NCBI RefSeq assembly: GCF_001424875.1
Contig: NZ_LMCT01000001.1
Location: forward strand, 351,652 to 415,651
Source of the DNA: Kitasatospora sp. Root107
Lineage (GTDB): Bacteria > Actinomycetota > Actinomycetes > Streptomycetales > Streptomycetaceae
DNA length: 64,000 nt
Direction: 5' to 3'
Part shown: positions 45,782 to 56,089 of the stretch, piece after piece
Layout: each line of letters opens with the position of its first letter
Position numbering within the stretch: the first letter of the stretch is position 1
Made by a program: the position numbers and the translations under genes
Notes under the pieces: generated by a model
Seen by the model: only the letters and a program-made list of their open reading frames with translations
The model's database searches: none
What the model was told of the DNA's origin: nothing

Positions 45782-46127
45782 GGGAACCCCATCCGCCCCT
45801 GTGCGGGCTACCCCCGAGACTAGTCGCCCGGTGCGCCCTTTCGCACACTCTCCGCCAGCTAATTTGTCATGTTTCCTTGCCATCTGACGAATCGTCGGTG
45901 ATTCGGCCAACCCCGATCCGGAATCGGCCACGGCGCCACTCTCAGGGGTTGTGTCATACCGCAGGAGGAGAAAGCCGGACCCCGCGTACGCCCAGCGGCG
46001 GTGCTGCCAACCGTCCCCGGGAGCGACGGATTCCATGATCGTCCAGCGGAGTATGGAGTAGCGGTCGGTGCCCTGCGCACCAACCGTCCTCACCACTTCC
46101 GCACGCCCCGTCCGCAAGGAGTCCCCC
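45782..46127. promoter_or_regulatory. Divergent promoter region of bldA and ABC exporter
   Basis: No gene is seen here. It must carry the bldA promoter (minus strand; TAGTCT about 40 bases upstream of the tRNA is a candidate -10 box) and the promoter of the ABC exporter (plus). AACCGTCC occurs twice (about 46008 and 46083) and may be a regulator site; this is weak. Confidence 0.4.
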
Positions 46128-46901
46128 GTGACCACCACGACCGCATCCGCCGTCCAGACCGGCCAGGCGGCCGCCCGAGCCACCGGCCTGAACAAGGTCT
46201 ACGGAGAGGGCGAGACCAAGGTGGTCGCGCTGGACAACGTCAGCGTGGCGTTCCCGCAGGGGCAGTTCACCGCGATCATGGGCCCGTCCGGTTCGGGCAA
46301 GTCGACCCTCATGCACTGCATGGCGGGCCTCGACACGGTCTCCTCCGGCTCCTCGATGATCGGCGACACCGAGCTGGTCGGGCTGCGCGACAAGCAGCTC
46401 ACCAAGCTCCGCCGCGACCACATCGGCTTCGTCTTCCAGGCCTTCAACCTGCTGCCCACACTGACCGCGCTGGAGAACATCACGCTGCCGATGGACATCG
46501 CCGGCCGCAAGGTCGACAAGGTCTGGCTCGACCGGGTGGTCGACACGGTCGGCCTCTCCGGCCGGCTCTCACACCGTCCCTCGCAGCTCTCCGGCGGCCA
46601 GCAGCAGCGCGTCGCCTGCGCCCGCGCGCTGGCCTCCAGGCCGGACATCGTCTTCGCCGACGAGCCCACCGGCAACCTGGACTCCCGCTCCGGCGCGGAG
46701 ATCCTCTCCTTCCTGCGCAACTCGGTCCGCGAGCTCGGCCAGACCGTCGTGATGGTCACCCACGACCCGGTCGCCGCCTCCTACGCGGACCGCGTGATCT
46801 TCCTCGCCGACGGCCGCGTCGTCGACGAGTTGACCAACCCCACCGCCGACAGCGTCCTGGACCGGATGCGCCGCTTCGACGCCAAGGGCCGCACGAGCTG
46901 A
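46128..46901 (+). CDS. MacB/LolD-type ABC transporter ATP-binding protein
   Basis: A 257-residue ATPase of the MacB/FtsE/LolD type. Walker A is GPSGSGKSTL, the signature is LSGGQQQRVACARALA, and Walker B is IVFADEPTGNLDS, whose TGNLDS ending is typical of this subfamily. The start is GTG 46128 with AAGGAG upstream. It is followed after 47 bases by the FtsX-like permease gene and would drive it. Such pairs in actinobacteria act on extracellular or membrane substrates rather than small-molecule import. Confidence 0.93.
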   Translation: MTTTTASAVQTGQAAARATGLNKVYGEGETKVVALDNVSVAFPQGQFTAIMGPSGSGKSTLMHCMAGLDTVSSGSSMIGDTELVGLRDKQLTKLRRDHIGFVFQAFNLLPTLTALENITLPMDIAGRKVDKVWLDRVVDTVGLSGRLSHRPSQLSGGQQQRVACARALASRPDIVFADEPTGNLDSRSGAEILSFLRNSVRELGQTVVMVTHDPVAASYADRVIFLADGRVVDELTNPTADSVLDRMRRFDAKGRTS

Positions 46902-46948
46902 CGCTCCGCCACCCACCGGCCCGAACCCAACTCCCCCCAGGACACCCC

Positions 46949-49510
46949 ATGTTCCGCACCGCACTGCGCAATGTGCTGGCCCACAAGGGCCGACTCCTCA
47001 TGACGGCGCTGGCCGTCATGCTCGGCACGGCCTTCGTGGCCGGCACCATGGTCTTCTCCGACACGCTCGGCCAGGCCATGAAGAACAGCTACTCCAAGAG
47101 CTACTCGGACATCTCCGTCCTGGTCACCGACAACTCCGCAGGTTCGGGCGCCACCGCCCGCGACCGGAGCGACGCCACCGGGGCCGAGCTGACCAAGGCG
47201 ACGGTCGACAAGATCGCCGCGCTGCCCGGCACCGCCAAGGCCCAGGGCGTGGTGGGCGGCTTCACCGGCGTGGCCGACCGGAAGGGCGTCCTGATCGGCC
47301 AGGCCTGGCAGGCCCGCGGCGCGAACTTCAACCCGGACGCCACCGGTCAGGACAGCCGCTACCCGATGGCCCAGGGCCGCGGCCCGCAGAAGTCCGGCGA
47401 GATCGCACTGGACCGGGAGGCCGCGAGCAGCGGTGGCTACCACGTCGGCGACACCGTCCGGATCGCCGGCAACGGCCCGGCCGTGGACGCCAAGCTGACC
47501 GGCATCTTCACCACCGACGACCCGCAGGTCAGCTCCGGCGGCTCGCTCACCCTGATGGACACCGCGAGCGCGCAGCAGTTCCTGCTGACCCCGGGTCAGT
47601 TCAGCACCATCACCGTGCAGGCCAAGCCCGGCGTGACGCAGAGCGCGCTGCAGACCGAGGTGCAGACCGCGCTGCCGCAGGGCACCCAGTTCATCGTCCA
47701 GACCGGTGAGCAGCTGACGGCCGACGAGACCAAGCAGATCTCCGCCGGCATGTCCGGCATGAAGACCATGCTGCTCGCCTTCGCCGGGATCTCGCTGTTC
47801 GTCGGCATCTTCATCATCGCCAACACCTTCACCATGCTGGTCGCCCAGCGCACCAAGGAGCTGGCCCTGCTCCGAGCGGTCGGTGCCGGGCGCTGGCAGG
47901 TCACCAAGTCAGTGCTGGTCGAGGCGCTGGTGATCGGCCTGACCGCCTCGGTGGCCGGGCTGCTGGCCGGTATCGGGATCGGCGCCGGGATGCAGTCGCT
48001 GATGAAGGTGTTCTCGGCCGGCATGCCCACCGGACCGCTGGTGGTCGCCCCGGTGACCATCGCGGTGGCCTTGGTGGTCGGCGTGCTGGTGACCGTGCTG
48101 TCCGCCGTGCTGCCCGCGATCCGGGCCTCCCGGGTCGCCCCGGTGGCCGCGATGAGCAGCGGTGACCAGCCCAGCACCCAGAAGAGCCTGCTGATCCGGA
48201 ACATCATCGGTTCGGTGATCACCGCCGGCGGCTTCGCGCTGATCTTCGGCGGCGCCTCGGCCGGCGGGGAGAACGGCCGGTACCTGATCGCCGGCGGCGC
48301 CCCGTTCGCACTGATCGGCATCTTCATCCTGCTGCCGCTGCTGTCCCGCCCGATGATCGCCCTGGTCGGCCCGCTGCTGGCCCGGCTGTTCGGCACGCCC
48401 GGCAAGCTGGCCCGCCGCAACGCGGTCCGCAACCCGCGCCGGACGGCCACCACCGCCGCCGCGCTGACCATCGGCCTGACCCTGGTCTCCGCCATGACCG
48501 TGCTCGGCGCCTCGGTCGGCGGCGCGGTGGACCGGATCGTCACCAAGGGCATGGTCGCGGACTACAACGTGACCACCGCCAACCGGATGAGCATGTCGCC
48601 CGAGCTGGCCGCCGACGTGGCCAAGGCCCCCGGCGTGGCCGCCTCCAGCCCGCTGACCAACGTCTACTGGGAGCTGAACGGCCGGATCTCCGCGATCAGC
48701 GGGGTCGACGCCAAGAGCCTGGACAAGCTGCTCGACCTCACCATGGACAGCGGCTCGGCCAACTCCCTGAGCCAGGGTCAGGTGCTGGTCAGCAGCGAGC
48801 GGGCGAAGCGCGACAACCTCGCGGTCGGCAGCGCCGTGCAGATCGGCTACGGCGACGGCACCACCGGCACGGTCACCGTCGGCGGCGTCTTCCAGTCGAT
48901 CGACCTGCTCTCCAACACGGTGATGTCCAACGCCGAGATCGCCAAGCACGCCAAGGACGACGTCGACATCCGGGACGTCCTGGTGCGCGGCACCGACGGT
49001 GCCACCGCGGCCCTTCAGCAGTCCATCAAGGACGCCACCGGCAAGAACCCGGTGATCGAGGTGAAGAGCCAGGAGGACATGAAGGAGGAGTTCAGCAAGA
49101 TCATCTCCTTCGCCCTGAACATGATGTACGGCCTGCTGGCCATGTCGGTCCTGGTCGCCGTGCTCGGCGTGATCAACACCCTGGCCATGTCGGTCTTCGA
49201 GCGGAAGAGGGAGATCGGAATGCTGCGCGCGATCGGTCTGGACCGGAGCGGCATCAAGCGGATGGTCCGGCTCGAGTCGGTGGTGATCTCACTGTTCGGC
49301 GCGACCATCGGCGTGCTGCTCGGCGTCTTCCTAGCCTGGGCGGTGAACGGCACCCTGGGCTCCAGCATCCCGGGCCTGGTCACCGAGCTGCCGTACGGTC
49401 AGCTGCTGCTCTTCCTGCTGATGGCCGGGCTGGTCGGCCTGGTGGCCGCGCTCTGGCCCGCCCGCCGGGCGTCCAAGCTGGACATCCTGGAGAGCATCAA
49501 GACCGACTGA
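46949..49510 (+). CDS. FtsX-like ABC permease with two extracellular domains
   Basis: An 853-residue permease of the MacB/FtsX superfamily. An N-terminal helix (LLMTALAVMLGTAFVAGTMV) is followed by a large extracellular domain (about residues 45-260), three helices of the first FtsX module (LLAFAGISLFVGIFIIANTF, RTKELALLRAVGAGRWQVTK), two linking helices, a second extracellular domain (about 540-700) and a second FtsX module ending KLDILESIKTD. The duplicated layout is common in Streptomyces. The substrate is unknown. It is coupled to the preceding ATPase. Confidence 0.92.
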   Translation: MFRTALRNVLAHKGRLLMTALAVMLGTAFVAGTMVFSDTLGQAMKNSYSKSYSDISVLVTDNSAGSGATARDRSDATGAELTKATVDKIAALPGTAKAQGVVGGFTGVADRKGVLIGQAWQARGANFNPDATGQDSRYPMAQGRGPQKSGEIALDREAASSGGYHVGDTVRIAGNGPAVDAKLTGIFTTDDPQVSSGGSLTLMDTASAQQFLLTPGQFSTITVQAKPGVTQSALQTEVQTALPQGTQFIVQTGEQLTADETKQISAGMSGMKTMLLAFAGISLFVGIFIIANTFTMLVAQRTKELALLRAVGAGRWQVTKSVLVEALVIGLTASVAGLLAGIGIGAGMQSLMKVFSAGMPTGPLVVAPVTIAVALVVGVLVTVLSAVLPAIRASRVAPVAAMSSGDQPSTQKSLLIRNIIGSVITAGGFALIFGGASAGGENGRYLIAGGAPFALIGIFILLPLLSRPMIALVGPLLARLFGTPGKLARRNAVRNPRRTATTAAALTIGLTLVSAMTVLGASVGGAVDRIVTKGMVADYNVTTANRMSMSPELAADVAKAPGVAASSPLTNVYWELNGRISAISGVDAKSLDKLLDLTMDSGSANSLSQGQVLVSSERAKRDNLAVGSAVQIGYGDGTTGTVTVGGVFQSIDLLSNTVMSNAEIAKHAKDDVDIRDVLVRGTDGATAALQQSIKDATGKNPVIEVKSQEDMKEEFSKIISFALNMMYGLLAMSVLVAVLGVINTLAMSVFERKREIGMLRAIGLDRSGIKRMVRLESVVISLFGATIGVLLGVFLAWAVNGTLGSSIPGLVTELPYGQLLLFLLMAGLVGLVAALWPARRASKLDILESIKTD

Positions 49511-49526
49511 CGGTCCGTCCGAACAC

Positions 49527-49570
49527 GCAGAAGGCCCCTGCCGGGGAGGGTTCCGGCGGGGGCCTTCTGC
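49527..49570. terminator. Terminator between ABC exporter and ndh
   Basis: GCAGAAGGCCCC(T)GCCGG pairs with CCGGCGGGGGCCTTCTGC with one G-U pair, 16 bases past the permease stop. It can serve both converging genes. Confidence 0.85.
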
Positions 49571-49705
49571 TGCCTGCTTGGCTCTGAACTGCTGTACTCC
49601 GCCCGGTCGCACGGCCGGCTGAGCACCACGGAGGTCGTGGTCCGGCGACGCTGCCGGGCGGAGAGCCTCCGACTCGTACCCCGGGTCGTCCCGGGGCCAG
49701 TCGTC

Positions 49706-51079
49706 CTACTTGCTGCTCGCGAGCTCCTTCACCGGCTCGGCGGCAACGGCAGCCACCGGCTTCGGCGCGGGGGCCGCAGCCTCCTGGAACGCCACGAACG
49801 GGTTCTCCATCTCGGCCAGACCCACGGTCTCGCGCTTGAGGAACATCGCCAGCGTCCAGTCGGTGAAGACCCGGACCTTGCGGTTCATGGTCGGCACCCG
49901 GCTGCCGTGGTACAGGCGGTGGAACCACCAGGCCGGACGGCCCTTCAGCTTGTACTTGCCGAAGAGGATCGCCACGCCCTTGTGCAGACCGAGACCGGCC
50001 ACCGCACCGAGGTTCTTGTGCTTGTACTCGGCCTGCGGGAAGCCCCGCATGCCCGAGATCACGTTGTCGGCGAGCACGATGGCCTGCCGGACCGCGTGCT
50101 GCGCGTTCGGCGGGCACCAGGCGCCGTCGCCGACGGCGAGGTCGGGGACCTGGGCGTTGTCGCCGGCCGCCCAGACGTAGTCGAAGCCCTGGACCTGGAG
50201 GGTCGGGGCGGTGTCCACGTGACCGCGCGGGCCGAGCGGCAGACCGAAGCGGTTGAGGATCGGGTTGGGCTTGACGCCCGCCGTCCACACGATGGTGGAG
50301 GCATCGGCCTCGACACCGTTCTTCAGCACCACGTGCTGGTCGACGCAGGAGTCCATCGAGGTCTCGATGTAGATCTCGATGTTGCGCTCTTCGAGCTTCT
50401 CCTTGGTCCACAGACCGAGGTCCGGGCCCATCTCCGGGAGGATGCGGTTGGCCGCCTCCACCAGGATGAAGCGCATGTCGTCGCGGCTGACGGTCTTGTA
50501 GATCTTCGCCGCGTCCCGCGCCATGTCCTCGACCTCGGCGATGGTCTCGACGCCGGCGAAGCCGCCGCCGATCACCACGAAGGTCAGGGCCTTGCGGCGG
50601 ATCGCCTCGTCCGTGGTGGACTCGGCCTTGTCCAGCTGCGCCATGACGTGGTTGCGGAGGCTGATCGCCTCCTCGACCGTCTTCATGCCGATGCCGTGCT
50701 CGGCCAGGCCGGGAATCGGGAAGGTGCGGGAGACCGAGCCGGTGGCCACGACGAGGTAGTCGAAGGACAGCTCGTACGAGTCGCCCGCGGCGGGGTGGAT
50801 GGTGGCGACCTTGCGGGCGTGGTCCACATCGGTCACGTGACCGGTGAGCACCTCCGCCTTCTTGAGGGCGCTGCGCAGCGGGGCAACGAGGTTGCGAGGC
50901 GCGACGTTGCCGCCGGCCGCCTCGGGGAGGAAGGGCAGGTACGTCATGTACGACCGCGGGTCGACGACCGTGACGGTCGCTTCGCCGTAGCGCATCTTCT
51001 TGAGGATGCGCATCGCGGCATACAGGCCGACGTAACCACCGCCGACTACGAGGATGCGAGGACGCTCCGTGGTGCTCAT
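49706..51079 (-). CDS. ndh: Type II NADH dehydrogenase
   Basis: A 457-residue NDH-2, a membrane-bound FAD enzyme that passes electrons from NADH to menaquinone without pumping protons. Two dinucleotide folds are visible: ILVVGGGYVGLYAAMRI for FAD and TFVVIGGGFAGVETIAEVED for NADH. VWAAGDNAQVPD is the second FAD motif, and the C-terminal amphipathic WWFHRLYHGSRVPTM stretch binds the membrane. The last 40 residues are Ala/Pro-rich. A Rex-like operator lies 34 bases upstream of its ATG 51079, which fits known NADH-linked control of ndh in Streptomyces. Confidence 0.93.
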   Translation of the reverse strand: MSTTERPRILVVGGGYVGLYAAMRILKKMRYGEATVTVVDPRSYMTYLPFLPEAAGGNVAPRNLVAPLRSALKKAEVLTGHVTDVDHARKVATIHPAAGDSYELSFDYLVVATGSVSRTFPIPGLAEHGIGMKTVEEAISLRNHVMAQLDKAESTTDEAIRRKALTFVVIGGGFAGVETIAEVEDMARDAAKIYKTVSRDDMRFILVEAANRILPEMGPDLGLWTKEKLEERNIEIYIETSMDSCVDQHVVLKNGVEADASTIVWTAGVKPNPILNRFGLPLGPRGHVDTAPTLQVQGFDYVWAAGDNAQVPDLAVGDGAWCPPNAQHAVRQAIVLADNVISGMRGFPQAEYKHKNLGAVAGLGLHKGVAILFGKYKLKGRPAWWFHRLYHGSRVPTMNRKVRVFTDWTLAMFLKRETVGLAEMENPFVAFQEAAAPAPKPVAAVAAEPVKELASSK

Positions 51080-51112
51080 ATCCGAAAGTATCCACCCCCG
51101 GTTGGGGGCACC

Positions 51113-51131
51113 TTCGTGAGGCCCGTCACAA
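51113..51131 (-). promoter_or_regulatory. Rex-type operator upstream of ndh
   Basis: Read on the minus strand, TTGTGA-CGGGCC-TCACGAA fits the Rex operator TTGTGA-N6-TCACAA with one mismatch in the right half. Rex is the NADH/NAD+-sensing repressor of respiratory genes in Streptomyces, with ndh among its reported targets. The place, 34 to 52 bases upstream of the start codon, suits repression. Confidence 0.75.
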
Positions 51132-51529
51132 GCCCCTGGACAGCACCTGCTACACTGCCCGGCCACACTTTCCCGGCGAGGGTGTCACCTCACACCGCCG
51201 GGGCGGTCCCTGTGCGGCGCCCGGCCGACGGGGCGGCTCTGAGCAGCAACGATCCCCACCGTGAGCGGGTTCCCGCACTGGTGTTTCGATTCCATCACCG
51301 GCCCCGGTACCTGCCTGCGATCCGATGGACACCCGCCGGAGTCGACCTTCGGTCCCGCATTCCGGACGGAGGGGGCATCGGAGTGCGACGAATGACTGGA
51401 TCGCCATGTGAAGAAATTCACGAAGTTTCTCGCGGCACGCCGGACAGCACCCGGCCCCGGGTGCCGAAGCGGCGTCCCGGGGCCGTCCGGACGGGGTCCG
51501 GCAGAGGTCTTCGCGGGGTCTGCGCGGGG
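51132..51529. other. Gap without recognised gene between ndh and ppx
   Basis: No frame here looks like a real gene. A GTG frame at 51408 (MKKFTKFLAARRTAPG...) runs into the antisense of ppx and lacks a family match. The left part should contain the ndh promoter; GGTGT-CACCTC-ACACC at about 51180-51195 is a short inverted repeat of unclear meaning. Confidence 0.5.
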
Positions 51530-52471
51530 TCAGGAGACCAGGCTCCAGGCGATCCCGTCGAGGATGTCGTGCTCGCTCACCACCAGCTCGGCGGCACCGG
51601 TCCGCTCCATGATCTCCAGCAGCACCAGGGCGCCCGCACCGATCACGTCCACCCGGCCGGGGTGCATCACCGGGATCGCGGCACGCTGCTCGTGCGTCAT
51701 GGTCAGCAGCCGGCCGGCCACCTCGCGGACCTGGTCCACCGTCAGGCGGGCGTGGTGGATGGCCTCGGAGTCGTACGCGGGCAGCTCCAGCGCGATGCCC
51801 GCCACCGTGGTGACGGTGCCCGCCAGGCCGACCAGAGTGGCGGCGGCGGTCAGCGGGACCACCTCGGCCGCCACGTCCAGCGCGGCCCGGACATCGGCCT
51901 TGGCGCGGGAGATCTGACCCAGCTCGGGCAGCTCCGAACCGGCGAAGTGCCGCTCGGTCAGCCGGACGCAGCCGATGTCCACCGAGCGGGCCGCCTCGAC
52001 GTCCTGCCCGCCGAGCACGAACTCGGTCGAGCCGCCGCCCAGGTCGAACACCAGGTACGGGGCCGGGAACTGACCACCGGTCAGCTCCTTGGTGGCGCCG
52101 GTGAAGGACAGCCGGGCCTCCTCGTCACCGCTCACCACGGTCGGCTCGACACCGAGGATCTCGCGCACCCCGGCGACGTACTCGGCGCTGTTCTCCGCGT
52201 CCCGGGAGGCACTGGTGGCGACGAACCGCAGCCGGTCGGGGCCGACCCCGTACTCGGCCAGCACGGCGGCGTACTCACGGCAGGCCGCGAAGGTGCGCTC
52301 CAGCGCCTCGGGCGCCAGCCGGCCGGTCCGGTCCACGTCCTGGCCGAGCCGGTTGATCACCATCCGGCGGTCCAGGTCGGTGATCTCGCCGGTCTCGGGG
52401 TCGAGGTCGGCGACCAACAGCCGGATCGAGTTGGTGCCGCAGTCGATCGCGCCGACCCTGCTGGTGCTCAC
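51530..52471 (-). CDS. ppx: Exopolyphosphatase / pppGpp phosphatase (Ppx/GppA)
   Basis: A 313-residue enzyme of the actin-like ASKHA fold that removes phosphate from polyphosphate or from pppGpp. The phosphate-binding motifs are GAIDCGTNSIRLLVADLD, DLGGGSTEFVLG and VGLAGTVTTVAGIALE. It is the short, single-domain type of actinobacteria, lacking the C-terminal HD-like half of E. coli Ppx. The GTG start at 52471 overlaps the stop of the DUF501 gene (GTGA), so the two are coupled. Which of the two substrates is natural cannot be read. Confidence 0.92.
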   Translation of the reverse strand: MSTSRVGAIDCGTNSIRLLVADLDPETGEITDLDRRMVINRLGQDVDRTGRLAPEALERTFAACREYAAVLAEYGVGPDRLRFVATSASRDAENSAEYVAGVREILGVEPTVVSGDEEARLSFTGATKELTGGQFPAPYLVFDLGGGSTEFVLGGQDVEAARSVDIGCVRLTERHFAGSELPELGQISRAKADVRAALDVAAEVVPLTAAATLVGLAGTVTTVAGIALELPAYDSEAIHHARLTVDQVREVAGRLLTMTHEQRAAIPVMHPGRVDVIGAGALVLLEIMERTGAAELVVSEHDILDGIAWSLVS

Positions 52472-53106
52472 TCGGACTCCTCGTCCTGCTCGGCCTCGGC
52501 GCGCTTGGCCGCGCGCTCGGCGGCCAGCTGCTCCTTGGCGGCGATCACGGCCGCGTGGTCCTGGTTCTTGGCCCGGTTCCTGGCCACCCGGCCACCGGCC
52601 GCCTCGACCTCCTCCGGCGAGACGCAGGGGCCCTTGGCCCACCAGTCCTCCAGCATCCCGATCGCCTCGTCGCCGAGCGGGTTGACCCCCGGGCCCGCCG
52701 CCAGCGAGTGGCCGACCAGGACGTGCAGGCACTTCACCCGGTCCGGCATGCCGCCCGCGCTCGGGAAGCCCTCCAGCACCTCGATGGCGTCCCGGCGCGC
52801 GATGTAGTCCTCGTGCGCCTTCTGGTACGCCGCCGCCAGCTCCGGATCCTCGGCCAGCCGGGCGGTCTGATCCTTCATCACCCCGTCCGCCTCCAGGGTG
52901 CCGATCAGCGAGGCGGCCTTGGGGCAGGTCAGGTAGTACAGGGTGGGGAACGGCGTGCCGTCCGGCAGCCGGGGCGCGGTCTCCACCACGTCGGGGTTGC
53001 CGCACGGGCAGCGGTGCGCCACCCCGCGCAGGCCGCGCGGGACGCGGCCGAGCTGGGCCGCGATCGCGGCGACGTCCTGGTCCGGGACGGTCGGGTTCTC
53101 AGTCAT
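52468..53106 (-). CDS. DUF501 protein
   Basis: A 212-residue protein. A central block with GVAHRCPCGNPDVVETAPRL, TPFPTLYYLTCPKAASLIGT and MPDRVKCLHVLVGHSLAAG is the DUF501 core; the cysteines in HRCPCGNP, LTCPKA and KCLHVLVGH could bind metal. The end is a Lys/Glu/Ala coiled tail. DUF501 genes lie next to ppx and ftsB across actinobacteria, but the role is unknown. It is downstream of ftsB by 41 bases and overlaps ppx, so the three look like one operon. Confidence 0.9.
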   Translation of the reverse strand: MTENPTVPDQDVAAIAAQLGRVPRGLRGVAHRCPCGNPDVVETAPRLPDGTPFPTLYYLTCPKAASLIGTLEADGVMKDQTARLAEDPELAAAYQKAHEDYIARRDAIEVLEGFPSAGGMPDRVKCLHVLVGHSLAAGPGVNPLGDEAIGMLEDWWAKGPCVSPEEVEAAGGRVARNRAKNQDHAAVIAAKEQLAAERAAKRAEAEQDEESE

Positions 53107-53147
53107 GGGGTGTGCTGCCTCTGGCGGTATCTGGCGGGGTGCGGGAT

Positions 53148-53570
53148 CTAGCGGGGTGCGGGGGTGGAGTCGGCCTGGTCGACCGAGTCCCAGACACTGG
53201 CATACCAGGGCTGGGCGGCCTTGGCCTGCGGGGCTGCCCCCGCGTCGGCCGAGGAGGACTTGGGGCTCGGCGGGTTCGGGTCCACCGAGATGAAGGGGGT
53301 CTCGCCGGGCATCGCGTAGTGCAGCCGCTCCCGGCCCTGCGCCTTGACGAACTCCGGGTCCTGCCAGCGGGCGCGCTCCCGGCGGAGCTGCTCGACCTGT
53401 TGCCTGGCGTGCTCGGCCTTGGCCCGCTGGTCGGAGATCTCCGAGCGCTGCGAGATGAACTGCCGGGTCGGGTAGGCGAGGATCGCCACCAGCGAACAGA
53501 GCACCAGTACCAGGACGGTGGCCCGGCTGGTGAAGCGCGGTCGCGCCGCCAAGCCCGGAATCTTCCACAT
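53148..53570 (-). CDS. ftsB: Septum formation initiator FtsB/DivIC-like
   Basis: A 140-residue single-pass division protein. One transmembrane helix (SRATVLVLVLCSLVAILAYP) is followed by a coiled coil (QRSEISDQRAKAEHARQQVE) and the family motif WQDPEFVKAQGRERLHYAMP-type end, then a Pro/Ser/Ala tail. FtsB-like proteins join FtsL and FtsQ to start septal wall synthesis. It lies between enolase and DUF501/ppx, the common order in actinobacteria. A terminator separates it from eno. Confidence 0.9.
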   Translation of the reverse strand: MWKIPGLAARPRFTSRATVLVLVLCSLVAILAYPTRQFISQRSEISDQRAKAEHARQQVEQLRRERARWQDPEFVKAQGRERLHYAMPGETPFISVDPNPPSPKSSSADAGAAPQAKAAQPWYASVWDSVDQADSTPAPR

Positions 53571-53595
53571 CGCTGGTACCCCTCCTGATCACATG

Positions 53596-53642
53596 CCGGT
53601 GCCCCGGCCCTCCACCCTACGGGGTGGGAGCCGGGGCACCGG
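53596..53642 (-). terminator. Hairpin terminator between eno and ftsB
   Basis: CCGGTGCCCCGGC pairs perfectly with GCCGGGGCACCGG, with an imperfect inner stem. It lies past the eno stop and just upstream of ftsB. Confidence 0.8.
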
Positions 53643-53696
53643 TGCAGACGCCTGGGGTGTCAGCCCCCGGTGTCTCAGGCCTCGTACTTGCTGTGC

Positions 53697-55022
<1,326 letters not shown>

Positions 55023-55129
55023 TTACGACCAGAGCCTAACCGCACCGGAGCCCGGGGCCACGCTGACCTCGGTCCCGTCTCACCGTGTGGCCCGGCTACT
55101 CATCGGTAGTTCACCTGAATGACCGTAAA

Positions 55130-55163
55130 CGGGGTCGTACCGGAACAAGTTGGTACGACCCCG
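55130..55163 (-). terminator. Terminator of Rpf-LysM gene
   Basis: CGGGGTCGTACC pairs perfectly with GGTACGACCCCG (12 bp) 20 bases past the stop codon. Confidence 0.85.
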
Positions 55164-55182
55164 CGCTGACGGTGTGTCGGCG

Positions 55183-55896
55183 TCAGCCCAGCTTGAGGAC
55201 CTGACCCGGCAGGATCAGGTCCGGGTCACCGCCGATGACGGACTGGTTGGCCTGATACACCTGGTGCCAGTTCAGACCGTTGGCGGCAGCGATGCCGGAG
55301 AGGGTGTCACCCGACTTGACGGTGTATCCGCCGGCGGCCGGCGCCGTCGGCGCGGCGTGCTTCGGCGCGGTCACCGTCGGCGCGGCCGACTTCGGGGTCG
55401 CGGGCTTCGGAGCGGCCGCCACCTTCGGCGTGGTCTGCTTCGAGGCTTGCGGCGCCGGGGCGCGGGTCTCCGAGCGGGAGGCCTTACCGCCTGAGGTGTC
55501 CACCGCGGCGGCCGAACCACCCTTGGACAGACCGGCCTTGACCGAGCAGACCGGCCAGGCGCCCGGGCCCTGGGAGGCGAGCACCTTCTCGGCGACGGCG
55601 ATCTGCTGGCCCTTGCTGGCCTGGTTGGCCTGCCCGGCGTACTGCTGACCGCCGAACGCCTTCCAGGTGCTCGGGGTGAACTGGAGTCCGCCGTAGAAGC
55701 CGTTCCCGGTGTTGATGCTCCAGTTGCCGCCGCTCTCGCACTGGGCGACCTTGTCCCAGATGTCGACCGGGGCGGCGTGCGCGCCGGTGGCGGTCAACAG
55801 CGGGAGTGCGATGCCGACGCCCGCGATACCCGCGACGGCGATGACCTTCTCGGCCTGCGTACGACGACGATGACGGCCCGAACCGATGAAGAGCAT
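55183..55896 (-). CDS. Resuscitation-promoting-factor-like wall hydrolase with LysM
   Basis: A 237-residue secreted wall enzyme. A signal peptide (IAVAGIAGVGIALPLLTATG, cut near HAAP) is followed by a transglycosylase/Rpf domain, VDIWDKVAQCESGGNWSINT to LASQGPGAWPVC, with the catalytic Glu in CESGGNW. Next come a Pro/Ala/Lys linker (about residues 125-190) and a LysM domain (YTVKSGDTLSGIAAANG...VYQANQSVIGGDPDLILPGQ) that binds glycan. Rpf enzymes trigger germination or regrowth in Streptomyces and mycobacteria. A c-di-AMP riboswitch sits directly upstream. Confidence 0.93.
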   Translation of the reverse strand: MLFIGSGRHRRRTQAEKVIAVAGIAGVGIALPLLTATGAHAAPVDIWDKVAQCESGGNWSINTGNGFYGGLQFTPSTWKAFGGQQYAGQANQASKGQQIAVAEKVLASQGPGAWPVCSVKAGLSKGGSAAAVDTSGGKASRSETRAPAPQASKQTTPKVAAAPKPATPKSAAPTVTAPKHAAPTAPAAGGYTVKSGDTLSGIAAANGLNWHQVYQANQSVIGGDPDLILPGQVLKLG

Positions 55897-55912
55897 GAAG
55901 AAGTCCCTCTCC

Positions 55913-56080
55913 GCACGCCTGCGAGGTGAGCTGTCGGGTTCGGACCGGGAGGTGGCCCGGCCGCCACTGCTGGCGGCTTCACCCCAAGCCGTGGGGGACG
56001 GCGACTTACCTGGGTCCCCCGCCCCTGCCCAAGGGTCTGGTCGGTGTCCCGGCAGCGCGGCGGGCAGGATTCGGCGTTCC
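55913..56080 (-). ncRNA. Cyclic di-AMP riboswitch (ydaO-yuaA class)
   Basis: On the minus strand, CCGAACCCGACAGCTCACCT followed by CGCAGGCG (55916-55943) is the conserved 3' core of ydaO-type riboswitches as known from actinobacterial rpf genes. The core GGGGTGAAGCC and AGGTAAGTCGCCG come earlier, and the 5' end AACGCCGAATCCTGCC supplies ACGCC to pair with GGCGT at the 3' end (P1). It lies directly before the ribosome site of the Rpf-LysM gene. Binding of c-di-AMP is expected to reduce expression, as reported for such genes. Confidence 0.9.
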
Positions 56081-56089
56081 GCGCACGGG

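Noticed and set aside
51408..51917. A GTG-started frame MKKFTKFLAARR... opposite ppx
   Set aside because: The start looks attractive but most of the frame is antisense to ppx, composition is shadow-like and no ribosome site is convincing.
49637..52807. A 1056-codon open frame on the plus strand
   Set aside because: It lies antisense to ndh, ppx and DUF501, is rich in Arg/Gly/His as expected from GC-rich shadow frames, and has no recognisable domain.
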